The notes: generated by a model from the sequence alone, not told the origin. 9,908 bases of DNA from Odoribacteraceae bacterium (GCA_031279175.1 JAITJA010000186.1:1-9908), one strand, 5' to 3'. Positions 1 through 6,924 are shown, numbered from the stretch's first letter. Program-made: numbers and translations.

Positions 1-223
1 GGTTTCCCCCCGGGGGAAAGTCTCTCGCGCGCGTGCAACAGGGTTTCCCCCCGGGGGAAAGTCTCTCGCGCCCGTGCAACAGGGTTTCCCCCCGGGGGAA
101 AGTCTCTCGCGCGCGTGCAACAGGGTTTCCCCCCGGGGGAAAAGGCTCTCGCGCCCGTGCAACAAGGGTTCCAAGAGGGGGGAAAGGCTCTCGCGAGCAC
201 GCGACAAGGGTTCCAAGAGGGGG
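1..223. repeat. Tandem array of 41-42 bp palindrome-containing units
   Basis: Consecutive units run at 1-40 (cut by the window edge), 41-81, 82-122, 123-164, 165-206 and a partial copy at 207-223. Units 1-3 are almost identical and differ only by c/g in the stretch before TGCAACA. Each carries a core TTTCCCCCCGGGGGAAA, an inverted repeat with 8-bp arms around one central base, then a conserved CTCTCGCG segment. Unit 4 has one extra base. In units 5 and 6 the left palindrome arm is replaced by TTCCAAGAG, so the array decays from left to right and probably continues left of the window. The length of 41 is not a multiple of 3, so stop-free units give open frames in all three plus frames. These are not evidence of coding. 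Function is unknown. Confidence 0.9.
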
Positions 224-248
224 CTTTTGTCACTTCGGGATCGTTACT

Positions 249-291
249 GCACCCCGCGGGTGCTGCCTGTACACGTTCCCCCGGGGGCAAC
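249..291. repeat. Two GC-rich inverted repeats beside the array
   Basis: Positions 249-254 and 258-263 form a perfect 6-bp stem (GCACCC/GGGTGC) with a 3-base loop. Positions 275-291 form a second palindrome (GTTCCCCC/GGGGGCAAC, one extra C) that resembles the core of the 41-bp units. There is no T-run after either, so a Rho-independent terminator is not supported. They may be a diverged outlier of the array. Confidence 0.5.
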
Positions 292-578
292 GGGGAGTGA
301 TGAACGATTGCTCTTTGACACATCTTTATTACCGTTTCTATGAACAAGTGATATTGAGTGTTCGTTCCAAACGATAACACGAATAGAGGTCGCGTTTCGC
401 GCCCCCTCGTGGACGTGACGGGAAAAAGAATAGAAAATCATCATGTAGGCGTCAGGGTCAAGGTTTGAAACGCGATTTGCTTTCAGAATTTATATTACAG
501 TCGTGAAGACCCTGCACTAAAAGAATATTAAAACTAAAACAACGATACCTGGAATTTCTGGTTAGTTGTTCTGATCCG
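292..578. other. AT-richer intergenic stretch, no gene recognised
   Basis: The stretch between the palindromic array and the tRNA gene is visibly more AT-rich than the rest of the window (for example around 480-550). Short open frames on either strand show no family resemblance. I found no TAnnTTTG element and no clear hairpin with a T-run. It would hold the 3' trailer of the minus-strand tRNA transcript, but no terminator can be pointed to. Confidence 0.5.
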
Positions 579-652
579 TGGAGAATATCGGAATCGAACC
601 GACGACCTTTTGAATGCCATTCAAACGCTCTAGCCAACTGAGCTAATTCCCC
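579..652 (-). tRNA. tRNA-Ala (anticodon GGC)
   Basis: Read on the minus strand, the sequence folds into a full 74-nt cloverleaf. The acceptor arms are GGGGAAT and ATTCTCC, the D-arm is GCTC..GAGC, and the anticodon stem is TTTGA/TCAAA around the 7-base loop ATGGCAT, which gives anticodon GGC (decodes GCC/GCU). The T-arm is GTCGG-TTCGATT-CCGAT and the discriminator base is A. The third acceptor pair is G3:U70, the established identity element for alanyl-tRNA synthetase, which independently confirms the assignment. The 3' CCA is not encoded, so it must be added after transcription. A TACCTTTG promoter element sits just upstream. Confidence 0.96.
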
Positions 653-662
653 AAATGCACGG

Positions 663-670
663 CAAAGGTA
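663..670 (-). promoter_or_regulatory. Bacteroidota -7 element for tRNA-Ala
   Basis: On the minus strand this reads TACCTTTG, an exact match to the Bacteroidota sigma-ABfr -7 consensus TAnnTTTG. It ends 10 nt before the tRNA 5' end, so transcription would start almost at the mature end. No good TTTG-like -33 element is seen at the usual distance; CTTTCC at 688-693 is the nearest candidate. Confidence 0.6.
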
Positions 671-712
671 AGGATTGTCCTGTAACCGGAAAGTGTTTCG
701 CGCGTTTTTTTT

Positions 713-770
713 GGGGGGAACGGCTGGGGGGAACGGCAGGGGGGAGAGGGAGCGAGAGGGAGCGAGAGGG
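713..770 (+). repeat. G-rich low-complexity tract with short tandem repeats
   Basis: Two 13-bp units of GGGGGGAACGGC plus one base (713-725, 726-738) are followed by a third G6 run (739-744) and then by tandem AGCGAGAGGG units (751-760, 761-770). The plus strand therefore carries three G6 runs and three GGG runs within 58 bases. The tract lies just past the stop codon of the rhomboid operon and upstream of the tRNA promoter. I see no coding sense in it. Confidence 0.75.
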
Positions 771-779
771 AGTGTCGCG

Positions 780-1694
780 TTATTGTCTCCCGGTCTTGAA
801 TAGTGTTTCGCGTTCCTCCTTTGTCAGGCTGTCGTAGCCGGAGCGGGAGATCTTGTCGAGGATCTCGTTGACGCGGTTATCTCTTTTCCTGCGTTCCATG
901 TTGTATTCCTTGTCGCTCATTTCTTTCGCGTCCTTCTTGTATTCCACGCGCATGTTGACTTTTCGTCGCGCCCGTTTGGCCGGTCGGCGGTGTAGTAGCG
1001 GCAGGCGGGAGAGGTCTATTCCCCGTCTCGCGGCGAGAGAGAAGAGGCATCCGAATAGCGCCCCGCCGAGGTGCGCGATGTGCCCGCCGGCGTTCCCGCC
1101 CGGGATACTTATCGCGTCGACGATGACGGTGAAGAGGGCCAGGTGCACGAGCCGGACGGGGCCGACGAGGAGGATGTATACCCGGTGGTTGGGGAGGTAG
1201 GTGCAGACGGCAAAGACGATGGCCATGACCGCCCCTGAGGCTCCTATGGCGGAAGAGAGGGGGAGATCCGGCGCGAAAACCGGGAGAAGGTTGTAGGCAA
1301 GGATGTACGCGCCGGCGCCGGCGATTCCCCCGGCGAGGTAGACCCCGACGAGGTTACCGGGCAGGCGTTCCCGGAAGATGGAGCCGAACCAGTATAGCCA
1401 TAGCATGTTAAAGAGGAGATGCAGGAAGCCGAGGTGGGTAAACATGTAGGTGAGGGGCGTCCACGGGACGCGGGCGAGGCGGGCGAGATCGGCGGGCGCG
1501 CCGAGGTAATGCAGGGATAACTGTTCCGCGTTTTGCGTTCCGGCGAGCCAGGCGAAGGCCTGGAAAAGCGCGACGAGCAGGTAGACGCCGATGTTCACGT
1601 GTAGCAGTCGCGCGAGCGGCGATCCTTGCTTGAAGGAGCGTTGGATGGTGCTCCAGGGGTTACCCCCGCGGGGTATTTCTCCGGTGTAATTCAT
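780..1694 (-). CDS. Rhomboid family intramembrane serine protease with C-terminal helical tail
   Basis: A 304-residue polytopic membrane protein of the rhomboid (GlpG/S54) family, which cleaves transmembrane substrates inside the bilayer. The L1/TM2 motif is visible as H87-x4-H92-x3-N96. The catalytic serine is Ser153 in GASGA, and the TM6 histidine is His208 in AHLGG, so the catalytic dyad is intact. Several hydrophobic helices lie between residues 31 and 222. The C-terminal 75 residues are charged and soluble, with a helical end (ILDKI..GYDSLTKEE) resembling the tail seen on many Bacteroidota rhomboids (DUF6576-like, by memory). Its ATG overlaps the TAA of the preceding rhomboid gene (TAATG), so translation is probably coupled. 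Substrates are unknown. The family call is firm. Confidence 0.93.
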   Translation of the reverse strand: MNYTGEIPRGGNPWSTIQRSFKQGSPLARLLHVNIGVYLLVALFQAFAWLAGTQNAEQLSLHYLGAPADLARLARVPWTPLTYMFTHLGFLHLLFNMLWLYWFGSIFRERLPGNLVGVYLAGGIAGAGAYILAYNLLPVFAPDLPLSSAIGASGAVMAIVFAVCTYLPNHRVYILLVGPVRLVHLALFTVIVDAISIPGGNAGGHIAHLGGALFGCLFSLAARRGIDLSRLPLLHRRPAKRARRKVNMRVEYKKDAKEMSDKEYNMERRKRDNRVNEILDKISRSGYDSLTKEERETLFKTGRQ

Positions 1695-2200
1695 TAATAG
1701 AAGCGTTTACCGTGCCGGCGCCAGTAGCGCACGATAAAGAACCCGAAGAGCATGCCCCCGAGATGCGCGAAGTGGGCGACGTTATCGCCGGTCTGGTGTT
1801 GTAGTCCCATGAACAGTTCGATGGCCCCGTACCCGATCACGAAGTATTTTGCCTTGATCGGGATGGGGATGAACATGAGCATTAGCCGGGTGTTCGGGAA
1901 GAGCATCCCGAAGGCCAGTAGTAGCCCGAAGACGGCCCCGGAAGCGCCGATAGTCGTGATGTTCAGATCTCTCTCGATGGCCATTTTGTAGAATTCCGTG
2001 GCCTCCCGGATATATCCCGCGCTTGATTCTGGTCGGGTTGCCCACTCGTTGAGCGCCGAGGTCATGTCCGCGGGGAGATGCTTCCCGTATATTTCCCGGG
2101 CGAACTCGGCGAACAGCCCGACGTCGGGGGTTTGCTGGAAAGCCCGGAACATCTCCTGTAACTGGTGGTACTCGTACCAGCTCACGAGGGAGTGCAGCAT
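1694..2200 (-). CDS. C-terminal rhomboid fragment (168 aa, possible restart)
   Basis: This part lies downstream of the TGA. The first in-frame ATG is codon 104 of the full frame, four codons after the stop, so reinitiation by terminating ribosomes is conceivable. It contains a long hydrophilic insert (about residues 7-80 of the fragment) and then the membrane helices with the catalytic GASGA serine (Ser88) and AHLGG histidine (His146). Without TM1-TM2 a functional fold is unlikely unless it complements the N-terminal fragment. Confidence 0.55.
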   Translation of the reverse strand: MLHSLVSWYEYHQLQEMFRAFQQTPDVGLFAEFAREIYGKHLPADMTSALNEWATRPESSAGYIREATEFYKMAIERDLNITTIGASGAVFGLLLAFGMLFPNTRLMLMFIPIPIKAKYFVIGYGAIELFMGLQHQTGDNVAHFAHLGGMLFGFFIVRYWRRHGKRFY

Positions 2201-2212
2201 GGCCGCTCCCAG

Positions 2213-2509
2213 TCAGGTGGCGAAATAATAAAGTAGAAACCGCTTGTTCCCCCAGACGCGCTCGAGCACGCTCCCGAACATGAAGACGGCAAACATGTTG
2301 AAGAAGACGTGCATGACGTCGGCGTGGGTGAACATGTGCGTGACGTACTGGTATGGGGCGAAGTATTCCGAGCCGGGCAGGTGCATCCCGAGGATTCGCG
2401 TGATGTCGAGGCGTTCCCCGAGGATATTAGCCAGCAGGAATATGCCGATGTTAATGACCAGGATGGTCTTGACGGTAGGCGTGATGGATTGGTATGATCG
2501 CGTGTTCAT
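2213..2509 (-). CDS. N-terminal rhomboid fragment (98 aa)
   Basis: This is the part upstream of the TGA. It holds one membrane helix (about residues 13-31), the amphipathic L1 region with H62, H67 and N71, and the start of the next helix (about 68-82). It lacks both catalytic residues, so alone it cannot be a protease. It could act only if paired with the downstream half. See the full-length entry for the gene it belongs to. Confidence 0.6.
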   Translation of the reverse strand: MNTRSYQSITPTVKTILVINIGIFLLANILGERLDITRILGMHLPGSEYFAPYQYVTHMFTHADVMHVFFNMFAVFMFGSVLERVWGNKRFLLYYFAT

Positions 2510-3835
2510 TTAAGAGTTGGTTTCGGGTTTGGGCATGTCCGCGGGTTTCACGGGGCGGTGGCGGGGTTGATCTTGTCTCCCGGTCCTTGTCTTGTTCGCT
2601 GCATTGTCTGGCCTTCCGGTTTTATTCTCGTTACTGCCTTGCCCGCGTGGTTCGCTTGTCGCGGTACCGTTCTGCTGTGGTTTCTTTCTCTTGTTGCGGT
2701 TTCTGTGATTATTTTTCTTGCTTTTCTTTTCGTCGAACCGGCTCAGGCTTTCCTCTCCCACGCCGTCGGTATACTTGATATCCATGTTCGCGTTACTCCC
2801 GGCGGCGGCGGCTTTTGGCGGGATCTGCCCTCGTTTATTCATGACAATGATCTCCTTGACCCGCTCGACGGGTAGCCTCACGATATCTCCCCGTCCCTCT
2901 TTGTCGAAAGAATAGGTGATTGTCCGCCCGAAGACATCTTTCTTCTGGAAGTATAACATTCCATCGCCGGTGTTGAGCGGGATGGACATGGAGGGGAAAT
3001 CTCGCTGCTCGTCGATGTAGGTATCCACCTCGAAGTTCAGGCAGCATTTCAGTTTCCCGCACTGGCCCGCCAGCTTCTGCGGGTTAAGCGACACGTCCTG
3101 GTAGCGAGCGGAAGAGGTAGAGACAGAGATAAAGTTGGAGATAAAAGAACAGCAACAGAGTTCGCGCCCGCATGACCCGATCCCTCCCAGGCGTCCAGCC
3201 TCTTGTCGCGCGCCGATCTGCTTCATCTCGACGCGGGTGCGGAAAGTATCGGCCAACACCTTAATAAGCTTGCGGAAGTCGACCCTGTCGTCGGCGATAT
3301 AGTAGAAGATTGCTTTTGTCTTATCCCCCTGGTACTCCACGTCCCCGATCTTCATGTTCAGCTTCAGCTCGGCGGCGATCTCGCGTGATTTAAGCATCGT
3401 GTCGTGTTCGAGGGCGATGGCCTCTTTCCACTTTTCGATATCGTGTGGCCTGGCTTTCCGGTAGATCTTCTTGAGCGGGTTACGCGCGATGTCGATTCGT
3501 TTCAGGCGGATCTGTTCCTGTACCAGCTCTCCCACCAGGGAGACGACCCCGATATCGTGTCCTTGCATGGCCTCGACGGAGACGATGTCCCCGACTTTCA
3601 GGTACACGCCGCTTGGATTCGAGTAGAATCCCTTGCGCGTGTTTTTAAACCGCACCTCCGCGAGGGCCGGGGCGGCCATGCCCCGGGGTAGATCCTGCAT
3701 CCAGTCGTGCACGTTCAGCTTGCTTGTCAGCAGCCGGTGGTCTATCACGGGAACCGGTTTGTGGCGGATGATTTTCTTCTCCGCGTTTGGGGTTTCCTGC
3801 ACTTCTTGTATCTCTTCATTTGTCTCTTCACTCAT
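2510..3835 (-). CDS. PSP1 / RicT (YaaT)-like iron-sulfur protein
   Basis: A 441-residue cytosolic protein. The PSP1 region (about 60-270) contains KGFYSNP...VGDIVSVEA and the signature VEMKQIGARQEAGRLGGIG followed by a cysteine cluster (Cys222, 227, 228, 229) and a second one (Cys259, 264, 265). In Bacillus subtilis the homologue RicT/YaaT acts with RicA and RicF in an Fe-S complex affecting RNA maturation and development. Those partners are not seen here, so the role in this organism is open. Residues from about 370 to the end are a basic, low-complexity, probably disordered tail rich in K, R and N, as in Bacteroidota members. I chose ATG at 3835 over a GTG two codons upstream. It starts 32 nt after holB, and its stop abuts the next ATG, consistent with one operon. 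Confidence 0.88.
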   Translation of the reverse strand: MSEETNEEIQEVQETPNAEKKIIRHKPVPVIDHRLLTSKLNVHDWMQDLPRGMAAPALAEVRFKNTRKGFYSNPSGVYLKVGDIVSVEAMQGHDIGVVSLVGELVQEQIRLKRIDIARNPLKKIYRKARPHDIEKWKEAIALEHDTMLKSREIAAELKLNMKIGDVEYQGDKTKAIFYYIADDRVDFRKLIKVLADTFRTRVEMKQIGARQEAGRLGGIGSCGRELCCCSFISNFISVSTSSARYQDVSLNPQKLAGQCGKLKCCLNFEVDTYIDEQRDFPSMSIPLNTGDGMLYFQKKDVFGRTITYSFDKEGRGDIVRLPVERVKEIIVMNKRGQIPPKAAAAGSNANMDIKYTDGVGEESLSRFDEKKSKKNNHRNRNKRKKPQQNGTATSEPRGQGSNENKTGRPDNAANKTRTGRQDQPRHRPVKPADMPKPETNS

Positions 3836-3867
3836 GATCACGTTGATTTAGCCGCTTGTCGCGACGG

Positions 3868-4992
3868 TTATTTTGGACAGATGTTCTGCATGACTTTAAT
3901 GCATAAATCCGTGAGTACGATTTTCCCGCTCCCGTTTCGCAGGATATCGCTGTATGCCCGTTCGAATTCATCGTGCAGCGCGACGACATTATTCTCGTGC
4001 ACGTAGGGGGCGAATTTCTCGGAGAACGCGCTCTCGTTCGCGGTCATGTACACCAGCTCCCGCTTGCCGAGGTTGCGGACGAAATTCTCGCGAATCATGC
4101 GGATGCCGTGGGCCAGGAAACTCTTCTGTCCTTCCCTTCCCTGCTCGACCAGCTCCTTCACGAAGTCATTCACGGGCATCATCTCGCGTTTCCAGCAGAG
4201 GCGCATCATCTGTATAAACTTCTCCTGGTTATACGCGTTTTGTTCCGTGTCCTCTCGTATTCTCGAGGCCCTGCCCCAGTTGCCGCGTGCCACGCGCGCC
4301 AGTTCCGCGGCCTCGTCCGCTGGCAAGCCGTGGCGACGTTCCAGCTCGCGCGCGATCTCCCCGGGGAGTAGCGGGGGAACGCGCAAGCGTTGTGTCCGGG
4401 AAAGAATCGTGGGGATCACGGCCCCCGGTTGCTCGGAGAGCAGGATAAAAAGCGTGCCGGGATAAGGCTCCTCGAGGATCTTCAGCAACTTGTTGGCACA
4501 CTCGACCCGCATCTTCTCGGGCAGCCAGATGATCATCGCCTTGTACTCGGACTCGTACGATTTCAACATCAACTCGTGCAGGATCTCTTGACTCTCCTCG
4601 ACGTAGATCGTGGCCTGCACGTTTTCGTCCGCGCCCATGGCCGCGATCCAATCCTCCAGCGCGCAGTAGGGATTCTCCAGTAACAGTTCCCTCCACTCCT
4701 CGAGGAAGTCGTTGCTCAGTTTCCCCTTGGGCGTCTTGGCCACGGGGAAGACAAAGTGCACGTCCGGGTGTATCAGCTTCTGTATCTTCCGACATGCCGG
4801 GCATGTCCCGCAAGCGTCATCCCCCTTCTCTCCCGTGCAAAAGAGGTATTGCACGAATGCCAGCGCCAGCGGCAGCAGTCCGAAACCACTCTCGCCGCTG
4901 AAAAGCAGGGCATGGCTTACCCGTCCCGTTTGCAGGGAGGCGAGCAACCGCCGCTTGATGTCCTCTTGCCCGATGACCTCGTTAAATAGCAT
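3868..4992 (-). CDS. holB: DNA polymerase III delta' subunit
   Basis: A 374-residue AAA+ clamp-loader subunit that helps load the beta sliding clamp onto primed DNA. The N-terminus (NEVIGQEDIKRRL, then SHALLFSGESGFG at 26-38) is the delta'/DnaX-type fold. The P-loop position lacks GKT, which fits delta' being ATPase-inactive in the family. Four cysteines (52, 61, 64, 67) form the expected zinc site. The region 165-176 (CANKLLKILEEP) and LSRTQ at 197-201 match the box VI/sensor 1 region and the SRC-type arginine finger motif, with Thr replacing Cys. The start lies 3 nt after the aspS stop, so the two are surely cotranscribed. Full length; divergent C-terminal third as usual for the family. Confidence 0.92.
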   Translation of the reverse strand: MLFNEVIGQEDIKRRLLASLQTGRVSHALLFSGESGFGLLPLALAFVQYLFCTGEKGDDACGTCPACRKIQKLIHPDVHFVFPVAKTPKGKLSNDFLEEWRELLLENPYCALEDWIAAMGADENVQATIYVEESQEILHELMLKSYESEYKAMIIWLPEKMRVECANKLLKILEEPYPGTLFILLSEQPGAVIPTILSRTQRLRVPPLLPGEIARELERRHGLPADEAAELARVARGNWGRASRIREDTEQNAYNQEKFIQMMRLCWKREMMPVNDFVKELVEQGREGQKSFLAHGIRMIRENFVRNLGKRELVYMTANESAFSEKFAPYVHENNVVALHDEFERAYSDILRNGSGKIVLTDLCIKVMQNICPK

Positions 4993-4995
4993 GAT

Positions 4996-6756
4996 TTATT
5001 CCCGCGTCTCCTGGGGGTTCACGTTGATGCGCAACTCGTCCAGTTGTGCTGCCGACACGACCGACGGGGAGTCAATCATCACGTCGCGCCCGGAGTTATT
5101 CTTCGGGAAGGCGATCACGTCGCGGATGGAGTCCAGGCCGGCAAAGAGAGATACCAGGCGGTCGAACCCAAAGGCAATCCCGCCGTGAGGAGGAGCGCCG
5201 TACTTGAAAGCCCCCAGCAGGAACCCGAACTGCGCCTCGGCCTCCTCGCGCGTGAACCCGAGGCAGTCGAACATCTTGGATTGCAAGGCGGCGTCGTGTA
5301 TACGGATCGACCCGCCACCGATCTCCACGCCGTTAATCACCAGGTCGTAGGCATTGGCCCGCGCGCTTCCCGGGTCGCTCGTCATCTTGTCAATATCCTC
5401 CGGCTTGGGCGAGGTGAAGGGGTGATGCATCGCGTAGAAGCGGCGCGTCTCCTCGTCCCATTCCAGCAGCGGGAAATCGGTGACCCAGAGTGGCCGGAAC
5501 ACGTTCTTGTCGCGTACACCCAGGCGATTGCCCATCTCCAGGCGCAGCTCGCAAAGCCGCGGCAGCGTCTTCTCTCGTTCCCCCGCGAGCAGCAGGAGCA
5601 GGTCGCCCGGCATGGCCTCGCAAGCCACTGCCCATCCTTTCAGGTCCTCCCCCGGGTAGAACTTGTCCACGGGGGATCTCAGGCTCCCGTCGTCGTGACA
5701 ACGGACGTGTACCAGTCCCTTGGCGCCCACCCGCGGTTGTTTCACGAAGTCGGTCAGCTCGTCGAGTTGCTTCCGCGTGTAACCGGCGCACCCGGGGACG
5801 CGGATAGCCCCGACGTACCCTGCCTCGTCGAAGGCGGCGAATCCTTTTCCCCGGGCGATCCCTGTCAGGTCGGTAATCTCCATGCCGAAGCGCAGGTCTG
5901 GTTTGTCACACCCGTACCGGCTCATTGCCTCGTCCCACGTCAGGCGCGGGAATGCCCCGGTCTCCACGCCGCGGATCTCCCGGAAAAGGTGACGGGTCAT
6001 CCCCTCGAACACCTCCAGCACGTCCTCCTGCTCCACGAACGACATCTCGCAATCGATCTGCGTGAACTCCGGCTGGCGATCGGCCCGCAAGTCCTCGTCG
6101 CGGAAACATTTCACGATCTGGAAATAGCGATCGAACCCGGAGACCATCAGCAATTGCTTGAACGTTTGCGGGCTTTGCGGCAGCGCGTAGAACTGCCCCG
6201 GGTTCATCCGCGAGGGGACGATAAAGTCGCGCGCTCCTTCCGGCGTGCTCTTGATCAGCACGGGGGTTTCCACCTCTATAAAGGAGAGGTCGCTCAGGTA
6301 ATTCCTCACCGCGCGCGCCATCCGGTGTCTCAGCTCCAGGTTCTCCCGCACGACGGCGCGGCGCAGGTCGAGATACCGGTATTTCATCCGGATCTCGTCG
6401 CCCCCGTCCGTTTGCTCCTCGATCGTGAAGGGGGGAACTTCCGACGCGGAAAGCACGCGCAACTCCTCCACCATGATCTCGATCTCTCCCGTCGCGATCT
6501 TGGGGTTCTTGTTCGCGCGCTCCACCACCGTTCCCCTTGCCTGGATCACGTGTTCCCGTCCCAGCCGGTCGATTGCTTGTTTAACCTCCCCCGGGGATTG
6601 TTCTCCCGCGACCAGCTGTGTCATCCCGTAGCGGTCGCGAATATCCACGAATGTCATCGCGCCCAGCCGGCGAACCCGCTGCACCCAGCCACTCAAGCAA
6701 ACTGTTTGATGAAGATTCCCAACGCGTAACTCTCCGCAAGTATGTGTCCTGTACAT
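4996..6756 (-). CDS. aspS: Aspartyl-tRNA synthetase
   Basis: A 586-residue class IIb synthetase that attaches aspartate to tRNA-Asp in the cytosol. The N-terminal OB-fold anticodon-binding domain (1-105) has GWVQRVRRLG and FVDIRDR. The catalytic core carries motif 2 (FRDEDLRADRQPEFTQID, 218-235) and motif 3 (GGIAFGFDRL, 525-534). The bacterial GAD insertion lies at roughly 285-425. Leu31 stands where non-discriminating AspRS often has His, so a tRNA-Asp-specific enzyme is likely (inference). Length is normal for the bacterial type. ATG at 6756 gives the canonical start (MYRTHTCGELR), about 18 nt after the expected transcription start. It is the first gene of the minus-strand operon aspS-holB-PSP1-rhomboid-rhomboid. 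Confidence 0.97.
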   Translation of the reverse strand: MYRTHTCGELRVGNLHQTVCLSGWVQRVRRLGAMTFVDIRDRYGMTQLVAGEQSPGEVKQAIDRLGREHVIQARGTVVERANKNPKIATGEIEIMVEELRVLSASEVPPFTIEEQTDGGDEIRMKYRYLDLRRAVVRENLELRHRMARAVRNYLSDLSFIEVETPVLIKSTPEGARDFIVPSRMNPGQFYALPQSPQTFKQLLMVSGFDRYFQIVKCFRDEDLRADRQPEFTQIDCEMSFVEQEDVLEVFEGMTRHLFREIRGVETGAFPRLTWDEAMSRYGCDKPDLRFGMEITDLTGIARGKGFAAFDEAGYVGAIRVPGCAGYTRKQLDELTDFVKQPRVGAKGLVHVRCHDDGSLRSPVDKFYPGEDLKGWAVACEAMPGDLLLLLAGEREKTLPRLCELRLEMGNRLGVRDKNVFRPLWVTDFPLLEWDEETRRFYAMHHPFTSPKPEDIDKMTSDPGSARANAYDLVINGVEIGGGSIRIHDAALQSKMFDCLGFTREEAEAQFGFLLGAFKYGAPPHGGIAFGFDRLVSLFAGLDSIRDVIAFPKNNSGRDVMIDSPSVVSAAQLDELRINVNPQETRE

Positions 6757-6781
6757 AATATCTCGTTTAACTTAACGCCTG

Positions 6782-6789
6782 CGAAAGTA
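6782..6789 (-). promoter_or_regulatory. Probable -7 element of the aspS operon
   Basis: The minus strand reads TACTTTCG, one mismatch from TAnnTTTG, 25 nt upstream of the aspS ATG. A TTTTG at 6813-6817 on the same strand could serve as -33, though the 23-nt gap is somewhat longer than usual. Confidence 0.5.
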
Positions 6790-6797
6790 GTAAGAAA

Positions 6798-6815
6798 TTG
6801 CCGGTTTCACGGCAA
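6798..6815. promoter_or_regulatory. Perfect inverted repeat in the aspS promoter
   Basis: TTGCCG (6798-6803) and CGGCAA (6810-6815) form a perfect 6-bp inverted repeat around GTTTCA. It fills the space between the proposed -7 and -33 elements of aspS, where an operator would be placed. It could equally be chance; no regulator is identified. Confidence 0.4.
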
Positions 6816-6870
6816 AACGACGTCGAAAATTGAAACCCGGGAAAACACGCGGGGAATCATGACATTTCAT

Positions 6871-6878
6871 TACCTTTG
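6871..6878 (+). promoter_or_regulatory. -7 element for the cvpA-tyrS run
   Basis: TACCTTTG is an exact match to the Bacteroidota -7 consensus TAnnTTTG, 46 nt upstream of the cvpA ATG. A matching -33 TTTG is not seen at the usual spacing. The leader just before the ATG is A-rich (ACAAACAAAAACAGAAAC) and has no Shine-Dalgarno, as is usual in this phylum. Confidence 0.65.
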
Positions 6879-6924
6879 AAACCGGAATTTTCCCGACAGA
6901 ACGTGTACAAACAAAAACAGAAAC

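Larger units (their letters stand above)
1694..2509 (-). pseudogene. Rhomboid protease gene split by an in-frame TGA
   Basis: A single reading frame of 271 codons plus stop encodes a full rhomboid protease, except that codon 99 is TGA (2213-2215). Upstream are TM1, the loop and H62-x4-H67-x3-N71. Downstream, in the same frame, are the catalytic Ser191 in GASGA and His249 in AHLGG. Around the break the protein reads FAT-stop-LGAAMLHS. Rhomboids commonly have a Thr-Gly turn here, so the lost codon was most likely GGA (one G-to-T change). Nothing else in the frame is decayed, which suggests a very recent mutation, a base-call error, or readthrough/restart. The stop is followed by C, a leaky context for TGA in bacteria. 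Its ATG directly abuts the TAA of the PSP1 gene, and its own TAA overlaps the start of the next rhomboid. Confidence 0.85.

Noticed and set aside
1..223. CRISPR array.
   Set aside because: The repeats are directly contiguous with no unique spacers, and no cas genes are present.
33..377. Overlapping open frames in all three plus frames through the repeat array, giving proteins with recurring PPGESLSR-like units.
   Set aside because: A stop-free 41-bp unit opens every frame by itself; the palindromic DNA, not any protein frame, is what is conserved. No promoter or family resemblance.
244..444. A 66-codon minus-strand open frame starting with two methionines.
   Set aside because: No recognisable family, no promoter element, and part of it reads through the GC palindromes; not supported as a gene.
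1694..2509. TGA read as glycine (alternative genetic code), since no gene ending in this window uses TGA as its stop.
   Set aside because: With TGA as glycine, many in-frame TGA codons would be expected in the other genes, and there are none. The seven visible stops (five TAA, two TAG) are too few for the absence of TGA to mean anything, and the families point to Bacteroidota, which use the standard bacterial code.
5044..6729. A 561-codon open frame antisense to aspS.
   Set aside because: It is an exact shadow of a GC-rich gene with strong synthetase motifs; long antisense frames are expected from its codon use.
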